Below the pieces are notes generated by a model. The model did not search any database. It saw only the letters and a list, made by a program, of their open reading frames with translations, and was not told where the DNA came from. Position numbers and translations under genes: made by a program. This document shows positions 7,614 through 17,209 of a stretch of DNA of 55,865 nucleotides, piece after piece. Location of the stretch: positions 1 to 55,865 of the forward strand of contig NZ_CALUWS010000014.1 in NCBI RefSeq assembly GCF_944324525.1, read 5' to 3'. The DNA comes from an uncultured Desulfovibrio sp. Lineage in GTDB: Bacteria > Desulfobacterota > Desulfovibrionia > Desulfovibrionales > Desulfovibrionaceae. Each line of letters starts with the position of its first letter. The first letter of the stretch is position 1.

Positions 7614-8665
7614 CGGAACGAAGGAAATGGCGTCGTCTGGCGGCCCTCGGCATCTGGGGGGTGGGTCTCCTGCTGCTGGCGCTGCAGGTTGTCTGGGGCG
7701 TGTCCGCCGTGCGGCGGGATGTGGAGAGCCGGCTGATCAGCGAGGCCGGGCGCGCGGCCGCGCAGGTGGCGGGGCTGCTGAGCCTGCCTGCCTGGGAGAT
7801 GGACGAGCTGGCCGTACGCACGGTGATCATGAGCATCATGGAGGATACGCGCATCTACGGCATCATGGTGCAGACCCGGCAGGGATTTTTTGACGGCATG
7901 CGCCGCAACTATCAGTGGGAGCCCGTGCCGTGGGATGACGAGATCACCGAGCATGCCGTGCAGGGCATGAGCCAGCTCAGCATGGAAGGGCAGTTTATCG
8001 GCAAGGTGGAGGTCTACCTTTCCCGGCGCGAAGCGGCGGCCGAGATCCGGGCCGGGCGCGACCGCGAGTTCTGGCAGGGCGCGCTTTGGCTGGTCTACCT
8101 CACGGCAGCCCTGCTGGCGCTGTTCTGGCACTGGGGGGATCTGGCCCATGCCCGGCGCTGGCTCTCCGCCCGCTGGCAGCTCCTGCGCGGCAACGAGTCC
8201 GGGACGCAGGCGGAGAGTGCCGCCGCTCCCCGTACGCCGCCCATCAGACTGGGGTTGAGCCCGGTGGATGACGAGGCGGCCCCGACGGTGGAGGGCGGCG
8301 GGCCCGCTCCGGCGGAGGAAGGGCCGGTGGTCGTCAGCGCCGAACTGGGGCGGAGCTACCAGCGCACGCATCCGGAAAGCTGGCGGGTGACGGCGGGGCT
8401 GTTCCGACAGACCTTTGAACGCGGCCCGCGGGTGATGACCCGCCTGTATGAGGAAAATGAACTGGCCGGGCTCTGCCGTCTGGGGCAGACGCTGGAAAAG
8501 GCCGCTCCCTGCCTGGGGGCGGAGCGTCTGTCGGAAACGGCCCGTGCCATGCAGACGGCGCTCAACGATCCCCAGTGTGAAACACAGGCCACGGCCGTGG
8601 AGAATTGTTCCGTGGCCCTGCGCGAGGTGCTGACGGCCCTCGCCGCGCCGCAAAACGTGAAGTGA
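7610..8665 (+). CDS. membrane sensor-like protein with degenerate Hpt-like C-terminus
   Basis: 351 aa, not a recognised named protein. TM1 is at about 10-30, followed by a periplasmic region of about 120 residues resembling small sensor domains (SLPAWEMDELAVRTVIMSIMEDTRIYGIMV). TM2 is at about 156-174. A Pro/Ala/Glu-rich linker (200-245) leads to a helical C-terminal part. Residues 291-316 (LGQTLEKAAPCLGAERLSETARAMQT) line up with the Hpt pattern L-A-H-T-L-K-G-x-A-x-x-x-G-A-E, but the phospho-accepting His is Gln293 and the following Lys-Gly is Glu-Lys. The start overlaps murJ by ATGA and ftsY follows after 8 bases, so it is cotranscribed with envelope and secretion genes. Confidence 0.6.
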   Translation: MTERRKWRRLAALGIWGVGLLLLALQVVWGVSAVRRDVESRLISEAGRAAAQVAGLLSLPAWEMDELAVRTVIMSIMEDTRIYGIMVQTRQGFFDGMRRNYQWEPVPWDDEITEHAVQGMSQLSMEGQFIGKVEVYLSRREAAAEIRAGRDREFWQGALWLVYLTAALLALFWHWGDLAHARRWLSARWQLLRGNESGTQAESAAAPRTPPIRLGLSPVDDEAAPTVEGGGPAPAEEGPVVVSAELGRSYQRTHPESWRVTAGLFRQTFERGPRVMTRLYEENELAGLCRLGQTLEKAAPCLGAERLSETARAMQTALNDPQCETQATAVENCSVALREVLTALAAPQNVK

Positions 8666-8673
8666 GGCTGCGT

Positions 8674-10254
8674 ATGGGTTTTTTCTCTGCTGTGAAAAAG
8701 TTGTTCGGCGGCGGCGCCGCCCCGGAAACGGCGACGCCCGAGGTCCCCGCCGCGCCGCAGGCCCCGTCCGTCCCTGAGCAGGCCGGGGCTGAGACTGCCG
8801 GACATGCCGCCGCTGTGGAGAAGGTCGCCGTAGCGGATGCGGCTGCCGCTCCCACTGCCGACCCTGTCGCGGAAATCCCCGCCGAAATGTCCGGCGAGCC
8901 GGCTACCGGGCAGACGGCGGAGCAGGCTCCAGCGCAGGCGACGGAACAGACGGCGGCACAGGCGACGGAACAGGCGACGGAACAGGCCGCCGCGCCCGCG
9001 CCCGCCGCCGCCAGCGCGGACGACCCGGAAACGCAGGCCCTCACCTTGCGTCTGCGTCAGGCCGAGCCGCGCCTTTCCGTCTGGCTGGACATCGTGCTGG
9101 ACGGGGTGGAGATGGCCGACGACCTGCTCTGGCGGCGGCTGACCTTCCTGCTGGCGGCGCTGGAGACGCCCGCCGCGGAAGCGGAGGCCTTCGTGGAGGA
9201 CTTCCGGCAGTGGACGCGGCGCATGGACTACCGCTATGTGGCCGATTTCCGCTCCGAGCTGCAATACCGGCTGGCGCTGGCGCTGGACATGGAGGATGAA
9301 GAGGACGAACGCAGCCGCCTCTTCCTCAAGATCAGCCAGGGGCTGAGCCGCACCCGCGAACAGTTCTCCCGGGGGCTCAATTCCCTGTTCGCCTCGCATG
9401 GCGAGCTCGACGACGCGTTCTGGGAAGAGCTGGAAGAGCTCTTCATCATGGCCGACCTGGGCTATGAACCCGCGCTGGCGCTGGTGGAGCGTCTGCGTGA
9501 ACGAGCCCGCAAGCAAGGGGTGACCAGCGCCGGCGACGTGCGGGGGCTGCTCATGAGCGAGCTGGCGGAGATCTTCCAGGCCCCGCGCCGCATCGCGGCG
9601 GTCAATCCGCCCGAAGTGGTGCTTTTCATCGGCGTCAACGGCGTGGGCAAGACGACCACCATCGCCAAGCTGGCCCACCGGGCCCGCATGCAGGGGAAGA
9701 CGGTCATGATCGCCGCGGCGGACACCTTCCGTGCGGCGGCCATCGAACAGCTGCAGGTCTGGGCCGAGCGGGTGGGGGCGCTCTTCCACTCCCGCGCCGC
9801 CGGTTCCGATCCCGCCTCCGTGGCCTACGAGGCCATGGACCGCGCCCTGAAGGAAAAGGTGGACATCCTTTTCGTGGACACGGCGGGACGCCTGCAGACC
9901 AAGGTCAATCTCATGGAAGAACTGACCAAGATCCGTCAGGTCATCGGCAAGAAGCATCCCGGCGCGCCGCATCGCACGGTGCTGGTCATCGACGCCACCA
10001 CCGGGCAGAATGCCCTGTCGCAGGCCAGGCTGTTCAGGGAAGCGGCGGGCGTGGACGAGCTCATCCTCACCAAGCTGGACGGCACCGCCAAGGGCGGGGT
10101 GGCCATCGCCGTGGCCATGCAGGAGCATCTGCCCATTTCCTTTGTGGGCCTGGGCGAGAAGCTGGAGGATCTGCGGCCCTTCAACGGCGAGGATTACGCC
10201 CGGGCGCTGCTCGGCGAGAGCCGGCCGGCGGGCGGACGTTCCCGTGACGCTTAG
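8674..10254 (+). CDS. ftsY: signal recognition particle receptor FtsY
   Basis: 526-aa SRP receptor GTPase, which docks the SRP-ribosome complex at SecYEG. The N-terminal A domain (about 1-140) is acidic and low-complexity, with Thr-Glu-Gln-Ala repeats (EQTAAQATEQATEQAA) replacing a membrane anchor sequence. The N domain follows, then the G domain with P-loop GVNGVGKTTT (about 320-329), DTAGR (about 402) and TKLDGTAKGG (about 465). GAGG precedes ATG 8674. Its partner gene ffh is near the right end of the window. Confidence 0.96.
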   Translation: MGFFSAVKKLFGGGAAPETATPEVPAAPQAPSVPEQAGAETAGHAAAVEKVAVADAAAAPTADPVAEIPAEMSGEPATGQTAEQAPAQATEQTAAQATEQATEQAAAPAPAAASADDPETQALTLRLRQAEPRLSVWLDIVLDGVEMADDLLWRRLTFLLAALETPAAEAEAFVEDFRQWTRRMDYRYVADFRSELQYRLALALDMEDEEDERSRLFLKISQGLSRTREQFSRGLNSLFASHGELDDAFWEELEELFIMADLGYEPALALVERLRERARKQGVTSAGDVRGLLMSELAEIFQAPRRIAAVNPPEVVLFIGVNGVGKTTTIAKLAHRARMQGKTVMIAAADTFRAAAIEQLQVWAERVGALFHSRAAGSDPASVAYEAMDRALKEKVDILFVDTAGRLQTKVNLMEELTKIRQVIGKKHPGAPHRTVLVIDATTGQNALSQARLFREAAGVDELILTKLDGTAKGGVAIAVAMQEHLPISFVGLGEKLEDLRPFNGEDYARALLGESRPAGGRSRDA

Positions 10255-11365
10255 GGCGGCCTGTCTCTGCGGCATCGCCCGCGACGAGGCCGCGGAGGAC
10301 GTGCGGGAATGGGTCTGCTATCATCTGGGGCTCGGCTTCAGCCACGTCGCTCTCTATGACAACGGCAGTCGCGAGCCCCTGCGCGAGGTGCTCGCGCCGC
10401 TGGTGGCGCGCGGCGTGGTCAGCGTGACGGATTTCACGCTGCGGGAAGCGCCGCAGCTTTCCGCCTATTTCCATGCCCTCCGCCTCTGGCGCGGCCGGGT
10501 GTTCTGGCTGGCCTTCCTCGACATCGACGAGTTCCTCGTGCCGCTGACCAGCCCCGGACAAGGAGATGTCGTCCCGCCGCTGAGCCGTCTGCTGCGCCCC
10601 TACGAGCGTTTCGGCGGCGTCGCGCTGCACTGGATGATGATGGGCAGCGGGGGCCATCTGCGGCGTCCGCCCGGCGGCACGCTGGCCAACTACGGCGAGG
10701 CGCTGGGCCTGGACAGCCACGTCAAGAGCATCATCCGGCCGGAGCTGGTGACCCGTCCGCTGTCGCCGCATCATTTCGCCTTCCGCGAAGGGGCCTTTGC
10801 GGTCAACGAGGACGGCTTTCCCGTGGCCGGGCCCTGTTCCTATCCCACGGCCCGCCATCTGCGGGTGAATCACTATTACTACAAGTCGCAGCAGGATTTT
10901 GAAGCCAAGATCGCGCGCGGCCTGGCCACGCCGGTGCCGGGCGGCTCCCGCACGCTGGACATCTTTTATGCGGGCAGCGCCCGGCCCGCTGTGCCCGATG
11001 CGGCTGCCGCCCCCTGGCTGGCCCTCGGGGCGGACTGGGCCCGGCAGGCCGGCTGGGACTACCCGGCGGTGGGGCCGGGCGGATGTGAGCAGGCCTCGCC
11101 CGTGGCGGCCCGTCTGAGCCATAGCCGGGAAATGCAGGCATTGCGCCAGCTGTGGTTGCAGATCGAAGAACTGTGCCGCCGGGGCGTGCGGGAGGAGGCC
11201 GTGCTCCCGCTGCGGGAGCGCCTGTGGCAGCAGCTGTGCCGCCTCTACGCCGCGCGTGGAGCGGGGGAGGCCGCCCGCGCCGCCGCTGCCTACTGGCGGG
11301 AGCTGACCGGGACGGAGCAGGGGGCGCAAGCCGTTTCCGCTCATGGGAATGGAGAAAACGCTTGA
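10244..11365 (+). CDS. glycosyltransferase family 92-like protein (DUF23)
   Basis: 373-aa cytoplasmic protein. The start CGIARDEAAEDVREWVCYHLGLGFSHVALYDNGS (about 8-41) and FLDIDEFLVPL (about 91-101, a DxD-like motif) are characteristic of the GT92/DUF23 group of GT-A glycosyltransferases, as is the later HLRVNHYYYKSQQDFEAK segment. The sugar and acceptor are unknown. The start GTG 10244 overlaps ftsY by 11 bases with only a weak ribosome-binding site, so the exact start is uncertain. Confidence 0.7.
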   Translation: MTLRAACLCGIARDEAAEDVREWVCYHLGLGFSHVALYDNGSREPLREVLAPLVARGVVSVTDFTLREAPQLSAYFHALRLWRGRVFWLAFLDIDEFLVPLTSPGQGDVVPPLSRLLRPYERFGGVALHWMMMGSGGHLRRPPGGTLANYGEALGLDSHVKSIIRPELVTRPLSPHHFAFREGAFAVNEDGFPVAGPCSYPTARHLRVNHYYYKSQQDFEAKIARGLATPVPGGSRTLDIFYAGSARPAVPDAAAAPWLALGADWARQAGWDYPAVGPGGCEQASPVAARLSHSREMQALRQLWLQIEELCRRGVREEAVLPLRERLWQQLCRLYAARGAGEAARAAAAYWRELTGTEQGAQAVSAHGNGENA

Positions 11366-11893
11366 CCTTTTTTGCTGGTGAAGCTAAGTAAGACCTCTGC
11401 CCCGCAGACGGGGCAAATCCCTGGACGGCAGGGAAGGGCAGATCGAGTCTGTCCTGCTGTATCTCCCCGCAAGGGGAGGCTTTGACATGTGCAGGCGTTA
11501 CCAGATGCCGGACAATGTCGAGCCGTTCCAGCCCGATGACGGATCCCGCCACCTCCAAGTGGCGACCCGGGGCTGTAAAGGTAGGGGTGAGATACCCCAT
11601 TTGGTGACCCTGCGGGACCTCCTCGCTGCTCCATCATGGAGCGGCAGGCATGGGCTGCGCCGGGGAGCATCACACGGATGATGCGGCACGCTCATGCGTC
11701 CATACTCCTCCGAATTCCGGGAAACCGGTCCTGTGATGTGCGCTGCATAAGCGCTTCTCCCTCGTTGAAAGCCCTACGACGTCCGCCGGGTAGGCGGCCC
11801 ATCGGGCCATTGGTGTGGCTCGTTGAACAGTTGTGAAGGAACCTGCGTTGCACCCAACCGGCGCAGGATGTTTTTTCAAACGGAGTAGGCAAC
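11366..11893 (+). promoter_or_regulatory. 528-nt structured leader before the S10 operon
   Basis: No supported gene. The stretch is full of short perfect hairpins, for example GCCCCG/CGGGGC near 11400, CTCCCC/GGGGAG near 11464, CGCCAC/GTGGCG near 11550, GGGGT/ACCCC near 11583 and GCTGCTCCAT/ATGGAGC-type pairing near 11630. It ends in a terminator-like hairpin just before rpsJ. It may be a regulatory leader for ribosomal protein synthesis or a separate small RNA. It does not match the conserved cores of RNase P, tmRNA, 6S or SRP RNA that I know. Confidence 0.5.
11842..11876 (+). terminator. terminator-like hairpin 17 bases upstream of rpsJ
   Basis: CCTGCG (11842-11847) pairs with CGCAGG (11862-11867), with TTG/CAA pairing inside, followed by ATG and TTTTTT. 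The next bases give the rpsJ ribosome-binding site GGAG, so this is either an attenuator or the end of an upstream transcript. Confidence 0.6.
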
Positions 11894-12211
11894 ATGACGA
11901 CAGTTGGCAGCGATCGCATTCGGATCAAGCTCAAGGCCTACGACTTCCGCATCCTGGACAAGGCTGTTGCGGAAATCGTGGACACGGCGCGCAATACCGG
12001 TGCCGGTGTGGCGGGACCCATTCCTCTGCCCACCAACATCCATAAATATACCATCCAGCGTTCCGTGCATGTGAACAAGAAGTCCCGCGAGCAGTTTGAA
12101 ATGCGCATCCACAAACGGCTTATGGATATTCTTGAACCCACGCAGCAGACCGTCGACGCCCTTGGCAAGCTTTCTCTGCCCGCCGGCGTGGACGTGGAAA
12201 TCAAGCTCTAG
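11894..12211 (+). CDS. rpsJ: 30S ribosomal protein S10
   Basis: 105 aa, the usual S10 length. It shows [22 protein letters not shown] at the start, the tRNA-facing loop [31 protein letters not shown] and the [11 protein letters not shown] end. S10 is also NusE, the antitermination partner of NusB. First gene of the S10 cluster, with GGAG before ATG. Confidence 0.98.
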   Translation: MTTVGSDRIRIKLKAYDFRILDKAVAEIVDTARNTGAGVAGPIPLPTNIHKYTIQRSVHVNKKSREQFEMRIHKRLMDILEPTQQTVDALGKLSLPAGVDVEIKL

Positions 12212-12223
12212 TGAGAGGCAGTC

Positions 12224-12853
12224 ATGGCTGAGAAAATGGGAATTTTGGGTCGCAAGCTTGGCATGACCCGTATTTTCGCCGGTGACGGCGCCGCTGTGCC
12301 CGTTACCGTGATACAGGCTGGCCCCTGCCCCGTCACCCAGGTGAAAACGGTGGAAAAGGACGGCTACAACGCGTTGCAGATCGCGCTGACCGAAGCCAAG
12401 GAAAAGCACGTGGGCAAGGCCATGCGCGGCCACTTTGCCAAGGCCGGCACCGGTCTGTACCGCCATCTGCGTGAGATCCGTCTGGAAGGCGCTCCGGAAA
12501 TGGAAGCCGGCCAGCAGCTCACCGTGGAAATGTTCGCCGCCGGCGACAAGGTGAAAGTGACCGGCACCAGCCTCGGTAAGGGCTATCAGGGCCGGATGCG
12601 CCGCTGGAACTTCGCCGGTTCCAAGGATACGCACGGCTGCGAAAAGGTGCACCGCAACAACGGCTCCATCGGTAACTGCACCTTCCCCGGCCACGTCTTC
12701 AAGGGCCGCAAGATGGCCGGCCACTGGGGCAATGAAACCGTGACGGAAATGGGCCTTATGATTGTTGACGTGCGCCCCGAGGATAACGTCATCCTGGTCA
12801 AAGGTTCCGTGCCCGGCCCCAAGAACGGGCTGGTGCTGATCCGCAAGCAGTAG
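12224..12853 (+). CDS. rplC: 50S ribosomal protein L3
   Basis: 209 aa, one of the early 50S assembly proteins near the peptidyl-transferase centre. [13 protein letters not shown] at the start and the long central finger [13 protein letters not shown]...[15 protein letters not shown] are standard. It starts 12 bases after rpsJ with a GAGAGG ribosome-binding site. Confidence 0.98.
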   Translation: MAEKMGILGRKLGMTRIFAGDGAAVPVTVIQAGPCPVTQVKTVEKDGYNALQIALTEAKEKHVGKAMRGHFAKAGTGLYRHLREIRLEGAPEMEAGQQLTVEMFAAGDKVKVTGTSLGKGYQGRMRRWNFAGSKDTHGCEKVHRNNGSIGNCTFPGHVFKGRKMAGHWGNETVTEMGLMIVDVRPEDNVILVKGSVPGPKNGLVLIRKQ

Positions 12854-12863
12854 GAGAAGCAGC

Positions 12864-13496
12864 ATGGCTACCATTACAGTTTTTGACCAGAACAAGGTGA
12901 AAGCCGGCGAAGTGACGCTGGCTCCCGAAGTGTTTGAAGTCGAGGCCCGCCCCGAGATCCTCAACCTCGTGGTGCGCGCCCAGATGGCCGCCAAGCGCGC
13001 CGGGACGCATCAGACCAAGACCCGCGCCTTCGTTTCCGGCGGCGGCAACAAGCCCTGGAAGCAGAAGGGCACAGGTCGCGCCCGCTCCGGCTCCAACCGT
13101 TCGCCCATCTGGCGCGGCGGGGCCATCGTGTTCGGCCCCCAGCCCCGCGACTACAGCTTCAAGGTGAACAGCAAGGTGCGCGCTCTGGCGCTGAAGATGG
13201 CGCTTTCCAGCCGTCTGGCCGCCGAGAACCTCCTGGTCGTCAAGGCTATCGAACTGCCTGAAGCCAAGACCAAGCACTTTGCCAAGGTTGCCGATACCCT
13301 GGGTCTGACCAAGGCGCTCATCGTGACCCCCGAGGACAACGAGGCGCTGGCCCGTTCGGCCCGCAACATCCCCGGCCTCACGCTGACCACTCCCGACCGC
13401 CTGAGCGTGCTGGAAGTGCTGCGCCACAAGCAGCTCGTGCTGCTGGAAGGCGCCGTCAGCCCCGTGCAGGCCCGCTTCGAGAAGAAAGGGGCGTAG
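12864..13496 (+). CDS. rplD: 50S ribosomal protein L4
   Basis: 210 aa. The extended tunnel loop is clear (THQTKTRAFVSGGGNKPWKQKGTG onward to FGPQPRDYSFKVN). In enterobacteria L4 represses its own S10 operon through the leader; whether the long leader upstream of rpsJ here serves the same role cannot be read from sequence. Confidence 0.97.
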   Translation: MATITVFDQNKVKAGEVTLAPEVFEVEARPEILNLVVRAQMAAKRAGTHQTKTRAFVSGGGNKPWKQKGTGRARSGSNRSPIWRGGAIVFGPQPRDYSFKVNSKVRALALKMALSSRLAAENLLVVKAIELPEAKTKHFAKVADTLGLTKALIVTPEDNEALARSARNIPGLTLTTPDRLSVLEVLRHKQLVLLEGAVSPVQARFEKKGA

Positions 13497-13498
13497 TC

Positions 13499-13789
13499 AT
13501 GGAATATACTCAGGTTCTTATCAAGCCCCTGCTGACCGAAAAGACGACCCTGCTTAAGGAAGCGTCCAATCAGGTGGCTTTTTACGTCCATCCCAAGGCC
13601 AACAAGCTGGAGATCCAGCAGGCCGTGGAAAAGGCGTTCAATGTGAAAGTGGAATCCGTCAACGTGGTTCGCAAGGCGCCCTCCGATCGTGAGCGCCAGG
13701 GCCGCGTGGTCGGCCGCAAGCCCGGCTACAAGAAGGCCTATGTGACCCTGCGTCAGGGCGATAAAATCGAGTTCTTCGAGGGAGTGTAA
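13499..13789 (+). CDS. rplW: 50S ribosomal protein L23
   Basis: 96 aa, at the tunnel exit where SRP and trigger factor dock; both of those are also encoded in this window. [23 protein letters not shown] at the start and the [30 protein letters not shown] segment fit the family. It begins 2 bases after the rplD stop, with GAAAGGGG inside the rplD end as ribosome-binding site. Confidence 0.97.
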   Translation: MEYTQVLIKPLLTEKTTLLKEASNQVAFYVHPKANKLEIQQAVEKAFNVKVESVNVVRKAPSDRERQGRVVGRKPGYKKAYVTLRQGDKIEFFEGV

Positions 13790-13791
13790 CC

Positions 13792-14622
13792 ATGGCTGTC
13801 CGCAAGCTGAAACCGACCTCCGCGGGGCGCCGTTTCCAGACGGTTTCCGACTTTGAGGAAATCACCCGCTCCACTCCGGAGAAGTCGCTGACCGTCGGCC
13901 TGACCAAGAAGGCCGGCCGTAACAATCGTGGCCGCGTGACCAGCCGCCGTCGTGGCGGCGGCGTCAAGCGCCTGTACCGCATCATCGACTTCAAGCGCAA
14001 CAAGCTGGGCATCCAGGCCAAGGTGGCGCACATCGAGTACGACCCTAACCGTACCGCCCGCATCGCCCTGCTGCACTATGCCGACGGCGAGAAGCGCTAC
14101 ATCATCGCCCCCGTGGGGCTGAATCAGGGCGATGTGGTCATCGCCGGCGAAGGCGCGGACATCAAGCCCGGCAACGCCATGCAGATGGCCCGCATCCCCG
14201 TGGGTACCGTCATCCACAACGTGGAACTGTATCCCGGCAAGGGCGGCCAGCTCTGCCGCGCCGCCGGCACCTACGCCCAGCTCATCGCCAAGGAAGGCAA
14301 GTACGCTCTGCTGCGCCTGCCCTCCGGCGAAGTGCGCAAGGTGCTCGCCGCCTGCGTCGCTACCGTGGGCCAGGTGGGCAACATCCAGCACGAGAACATC
14401 TCGCTGGGCAAGGCCGGCCGTAACCGCTGGCTGGGTCGCCGTCCCAAGGTGCGCGGCGTGGCCATGAACCCCATCGACCATCCCCTGGGCGGCGGCGAAG
14501 GCCGCAGCTCCGGCGGTCGTCACCCCGTGTCGCCCTGGGGTATGCCTGCCAAGGGCTTCAAGACCCGCGACCGCAACAAGGCGTCCTCGCGTCTTATCAT
14601 CAAGCGCCGCGGCCAGAAGTAG
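13792..14622 (+). CDS. rplB: 50S ribosomal protein L2
   Basis: 276 aa. Conserved end [26 protein letters not shown] carries the Asp-His pair associated with peptidyl-transferase activity; the second His of the enterobacterial HPHGGG is Leu here. Starts 2 bases after rplW, with GGGAG overlapping the rplW end. Confidence 0.98.
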   Translation: MAVRKLKPTSAGRRFQTVSDFEEITRSTPEKSLTVGLTKKAGRNNRGRVTSRRRGGGVKRLYRIIDFKRNKLGIQAKVAHIEYDPNRTARIALLHYADGEKRYIIAPVGLNQGDVVIAGEGADIKPGNAMQMARIPVGTVIHNVELYPGKGGQLCRAAGTYAQLIAKEGKYALLRLPSGEVRKVLAACVATVGQVGNIQHENISLGKAGRNRWLGRRPKVRGVAMNPIDHPLGGGEGRSSGGRHPVSPWGMPAKGFKTRDRNKASSRLIIKRRGQK

Positions 14623-14631
14623 GAGTAGCAC

Positions 14632-14916
14632 ATGCCCAGATCGCTGAAAAAAGGGCCGTTCATTGACGGCCATCTGATGAAGAAGGTCGAAACCGCCGTG
14701 GCCAACAATGACCGCCGCGTCGTCAAGACCTGGTCGCGCCGCTCGACCATCCTTCCCGAAATGGTGGGACTGACCTTTGCGGTGCACAATGGCAAGAAGT
14801 TCGTGCCGGTGTTCGTGACCGAAAACATGGTGGGCCATAAGCTGGGCGAATTCTCGCCCACCCGCACCTTCCACGGTCATGCTGCCGACAAAAAGGCCAA
14901 GGCCGGCAAGAAGTAG
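14632..14916 (+). CDS. rpsS: 30S ribosomal protein S19
   Basis: 94 aa. [20 protein letters not shown] start, [48 protein letters not shown] body typical of S19 in the 30S head near S13. Preceded by AGGAG. Confidence 0.98.
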   Translation: MPRSLKKGPFIDGHLMKKVETAVANNDRRVVKTWSRRSTILPEMVGLTFAVHNGKKFVPVFVTENMVGHKLGEFSPTRTFHGHAADKKAKAGKK

Positions 14917-14925
14917 GGTAGGGAT

Positions 14926-15264
14926 ATGGAATCGAAAGCTATTGCAAAGTTCCAGCGGGTGTCGCCCCGCAAGACCCGTCTTGTGGCCAAGAATGTGCAG
15001 GGCCGCGGTGTGGAAGAGGCGCTCAACATCCTGCGCTTCACCCCCAACAAGCCCGCCGGAGTGCTGCTCAACGTGCTGAAGAGCGCGCTGGCCAATGCCT
15101 CCCAGCTCGGCGGCGTGAATGTGGACGCCATGGTGGTCAAGGAAGTCATCGTGAACGAAGGCCCGACCTGGAAGCGCTTCATGCCCCGCGCTCAAGGCCG
15201 CGCCACCAAGATTCACAAGCGCACCAGTCACGTCACCGTCATACTCGCAGAAGGGCAGGAATAG
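14926..15264 (+). CDS. rplV: 50S ribosomal protein L22
   Basis: 112 aa, lining the exit tunnel. Contains SPRKTRLVAKNVQGRGVEEALNIL and the beta-hairpin end PRAQGRATKIHKRTSHVTVILAE, in which macrolide-resistance changes occur in other species. No anomaly is seen. Confidence 0.97.
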   Translation: MESKAIAKFQRVSPRKTRLVAKNVQGRGVEEALNILRFTPNKPAGVLLNVLKSALANASQLGGVNVDAMVVKEVIVNEGPTWKRFMPRAQGRATKIHKRTSHVTVILAEGQE

Positions 15265-15267
15265 GCT

Positions 15268-15909
15268 ATGGGTCAGAAAGTACATCCGTTTGGCTTCCGG
15301 CTTGGGTACAACAAGAACTGGCAGTCCCGCTGGTTCAGCAAGAAGGAATACCCTGCCTTTGTCTACGAGGACAGCAAGATTCGCGCCTTCGTCAAGAAGC
15401 TCCTCTATCATGCGGGCCTGGCGAAGATCGAGATCGAACGCGCCGGCGGCAAAGTGCGCCTGATCCTTTCCACCGCCCGTCCCGGCATCGTCATCGGCCG
15501 CAAGGGCGTGGAGATCGAAAAGCTGCGCAATGACCTGCGCCAGAAGTTCGGTCGCGAATTCTCGCTGGAAGTGAATGAAATCCGCCGTCCCGAAATCGAA
15601 GCCCAGCTGGTGGCCGAAAACATCGCCCAGCAGCTCGAGCGCCGCGTGGCCTTCCGTCGCGCCATGAAGCGCACGGTGACCATGGCCCGCAAGTTCGGCG
15701 GCGAAGGCATCAAGGTGACCTGCGCCGGTCGCCTGGCCGGTGCGGAAATCGCCCGTACCGAATGGTACCGTGATGGCCGCGTGCCCTTGCAGACCCTGCG
15801 CGCCGACATTGACTACGGCTTTGCCGAAGCGCGTACCACCTATGGCATCATTGGTGTCAAGGTCTGGATCTACAAGGGTGAAATCCTTGACAAAGAGGTT
15901 GATCAGTAA
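15268..15909 (+). CDS. rpsC: 30S ribosomal protein S3
   Basis: 213 aa. [13 protein letters not shown] start; type-II KH domain with [15 protein letters not shown] (about 72-86); mRNA-entry helicase region RMKRTV-type basic helix; C-terminal [12 protein letters not shown]. Its stop shares one base with the rplP start. Confidence 0.98.
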   Translation: MGQKVHPFGFRLGYNKNWQSRWFSKKEYPAFVYEDSKIRAFVKKLLYHAGLAKIEIERAGGKVRLILSTARPGIVIGRKGVEIEKLRNDLRQKFGREFSLEVNEIRRPEIEAQLVAENIAQQLERRVAFRRAMKRTVTMARKFGGEGIKVTCAGRLAGAEIARTEWYRDGRVPLQTLRADIDYGFAEARTTYGIIGVKVWIYKGEILDKEVDQ

Positions 15910-16322
15910 TGCTCGCGCCCAAGAAAGTAAAATTCCGTAAATGGCAGAAGGGCCGTCTGCGCGGCCTCGCCACCCGTGGCGCCACCATTGCCTTTGGCGA
16001 TATCGGCCTCAAGGCCGTGCAGCACGGCCAGCTCTCCAGCCAGCAGATCGAAGCCGCCCGTATTGCAATGATGCGTCACATCAAGCGTGGCGGCAAGGTG
16101 TGGATCCGCGTTTTCCCCGACCGTCCCGTGACCGCCAAGCCTCTGGAAACCCGTCAGGGTTCCGGTAAGGGTGCTCCGGTGGGCTGGTGCGCGCCGGTCA
16201 AGCCCGGCCGCGTCCTCTATGAAATCAAGGGCGTCAGCCTTGAGCTGGCCCGCGAGGCTCTGACCCGCGCCGCCCACAAGCTGCCCGTGAAGACCATCAT
16301 CGTGGTGAGGGAGGGGCTGTAA
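15909..16322 (+). CDS. rplP: 50S ribosomal protein L16
   Basis: 137 aa. [19 protein letters not shown] start and [36 protein letters not shown] body, contacting the A-site tRNA elbow. Its ATG shares one base with the S3 stop (TAATG), and its stop with the L29 start, showing tight coupling. Confidence 0.98.
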   Translation: MLAPKKVKFRKWQKGRLRGLATRGATIAFGDIGLKAVQHGQLSSQQIEAARIAMMRHIKRGGKVWIRVFPDRPVTAKPLETRQGSGKGAPVGWCAPVKPGRVLYEIKGVSLELAREALTRAAHKLPVKTIIVVREGL

Positions 16323-16543
16323 TGGCTGCCAAGAAGACCGAAAAGAAGGCCAATGTGCTCAAGGCCGCCGACCTGCGCAAGCTGAGCGCCGAGGAACTGC
16401 GTTCCAAGCTGGCCGAAGAGCGCGAAGCCCTGATGACGGCTCGTTTCAAGCATGCCACCGCGCAGCTGGAAAAGACCTCCGAGCTCAAGGCGACCCGCCG
16501 CCTGGTGGCGCGCATTTCCACCGTACTGAACGAAAAGGACTAG
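16322..16543 (+). CDS. rpmC: 50S ribosomal protein L29
   Basis: 73 aa, slightly extended at the N-terminus (AAKKTEKKANVLKAADLRKL) relative to the usual about 63. Core LSAEELRSKLAEEREALMTARFKHATAQLEKTSELKATRRLVARI matches L29. Located at the tunnel exit near L23. Confidence 0.95.
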   Translation: MAAKKTEKKANVLKAADLRKLSAEELRSKLAEEREALMTARFKHATAQLEKTSELKATRRLVARISTVLNEKD

Positions 16544-16556
16544 AGGGCTGAACACC

Positions 16557-16820
16557 ATGCAAGCTCTGGAAGATCGCAAGGGCAGAACGCTTACCGGCAT
16601 CGTGGTCAGCGACAAGAACGACAAGACCATTGTCGTGCGCGTTGAAACGCTGGTGAAGCATCCTCTGCTCAAGAAGTATGTGAGGTGCCGCAAGAAGTTC
16701 ACGGCTCATGATCCCATGAACGAATGCGGTATGGGTGACAAGGTCAAAATCGTGGAGTTCCGTCCCATGTCGCGCAACAAGCGCTGGCATCTGGTCTCCA
16801 TCATTGAAAAGGCTGTGTAA
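16557..16820 (+). CDS. rpsQ: 30S ribosomal protein S17
   Basis: 87 aa OB-fold protein: [69 protein letters not shown]-like site lies before ATG. Confidence 0.97.
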   Translation: MQALEDRKGRTLTGIVVSDKNDKTIVVRVETLVKHPLLKKYVRCRKKFTAHDPMNECGMGDKVKIVEFRPMSRNKRWHLVSIIEKAV

Positions 16821-16831
16821 GGGTAATCGCC

Positions 16832-17200
16832 ATGATCCAGGTAGAATCTACGCTTCAGGTTGCCGACAATTCCGGCGCCAAAAAGGTGGCCTGCATCAAG
16901 GTGCTCGGCGGTTCGCACCGTCGTTACGCTTCCGTGGGCGACATCATCGTGGTGTCCGTCAAGGAAGCCATGCCCCACAGCAAGGTCAAGAAGGGTGACG
17001 TGATGAAGGCCGTCATCGTGCGCACCGCCAAGGAAGTGCGCCGCATGGACGGCAGCTACATCAAGTTTGACGGCAACGCCGCCGTGCTGCTTTCCAACCA
17101 GGGCGAGCCCGTGGGAACCCGTATCTTCGGCCCCGTGGCCCGCGAGCTGCGTGCCGCCAATTTCATGAAGATCATTTCCCTTGCTCCGGAAGTGCTGTAG
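16832..17200 (+). CDS. rplN: 50S ribosomal protein L14
   Basis: 122 aa. [46 protein letters not shown], ending with [20 protein letters not shown]; standard for L14 at the subunit interface. Confidence 0.98.
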   Translation: MIQVESTLQVADNSGAKKVACIKVLGGSHRRYASVGDIIVVSVKEAMPHSKVKKGDVMKAVIVRTAKEVRRMDGSYIKFDGNAAVLLSNQGEPVGTRIFGPVARELRAANFMKIISLAPEVL

Positions 17201-17209
17201 GAGATGACG

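Noticed and set aside
11366-11893. RNase P RNA, tmRNA, 6S or SRP RNA in the rpsJ leader
   Set aside because: None of their conserved core sequences (for example the GAAAGTCCGG block of RNase P or the tRNA-like ends of tmRNA) is present on either strand.
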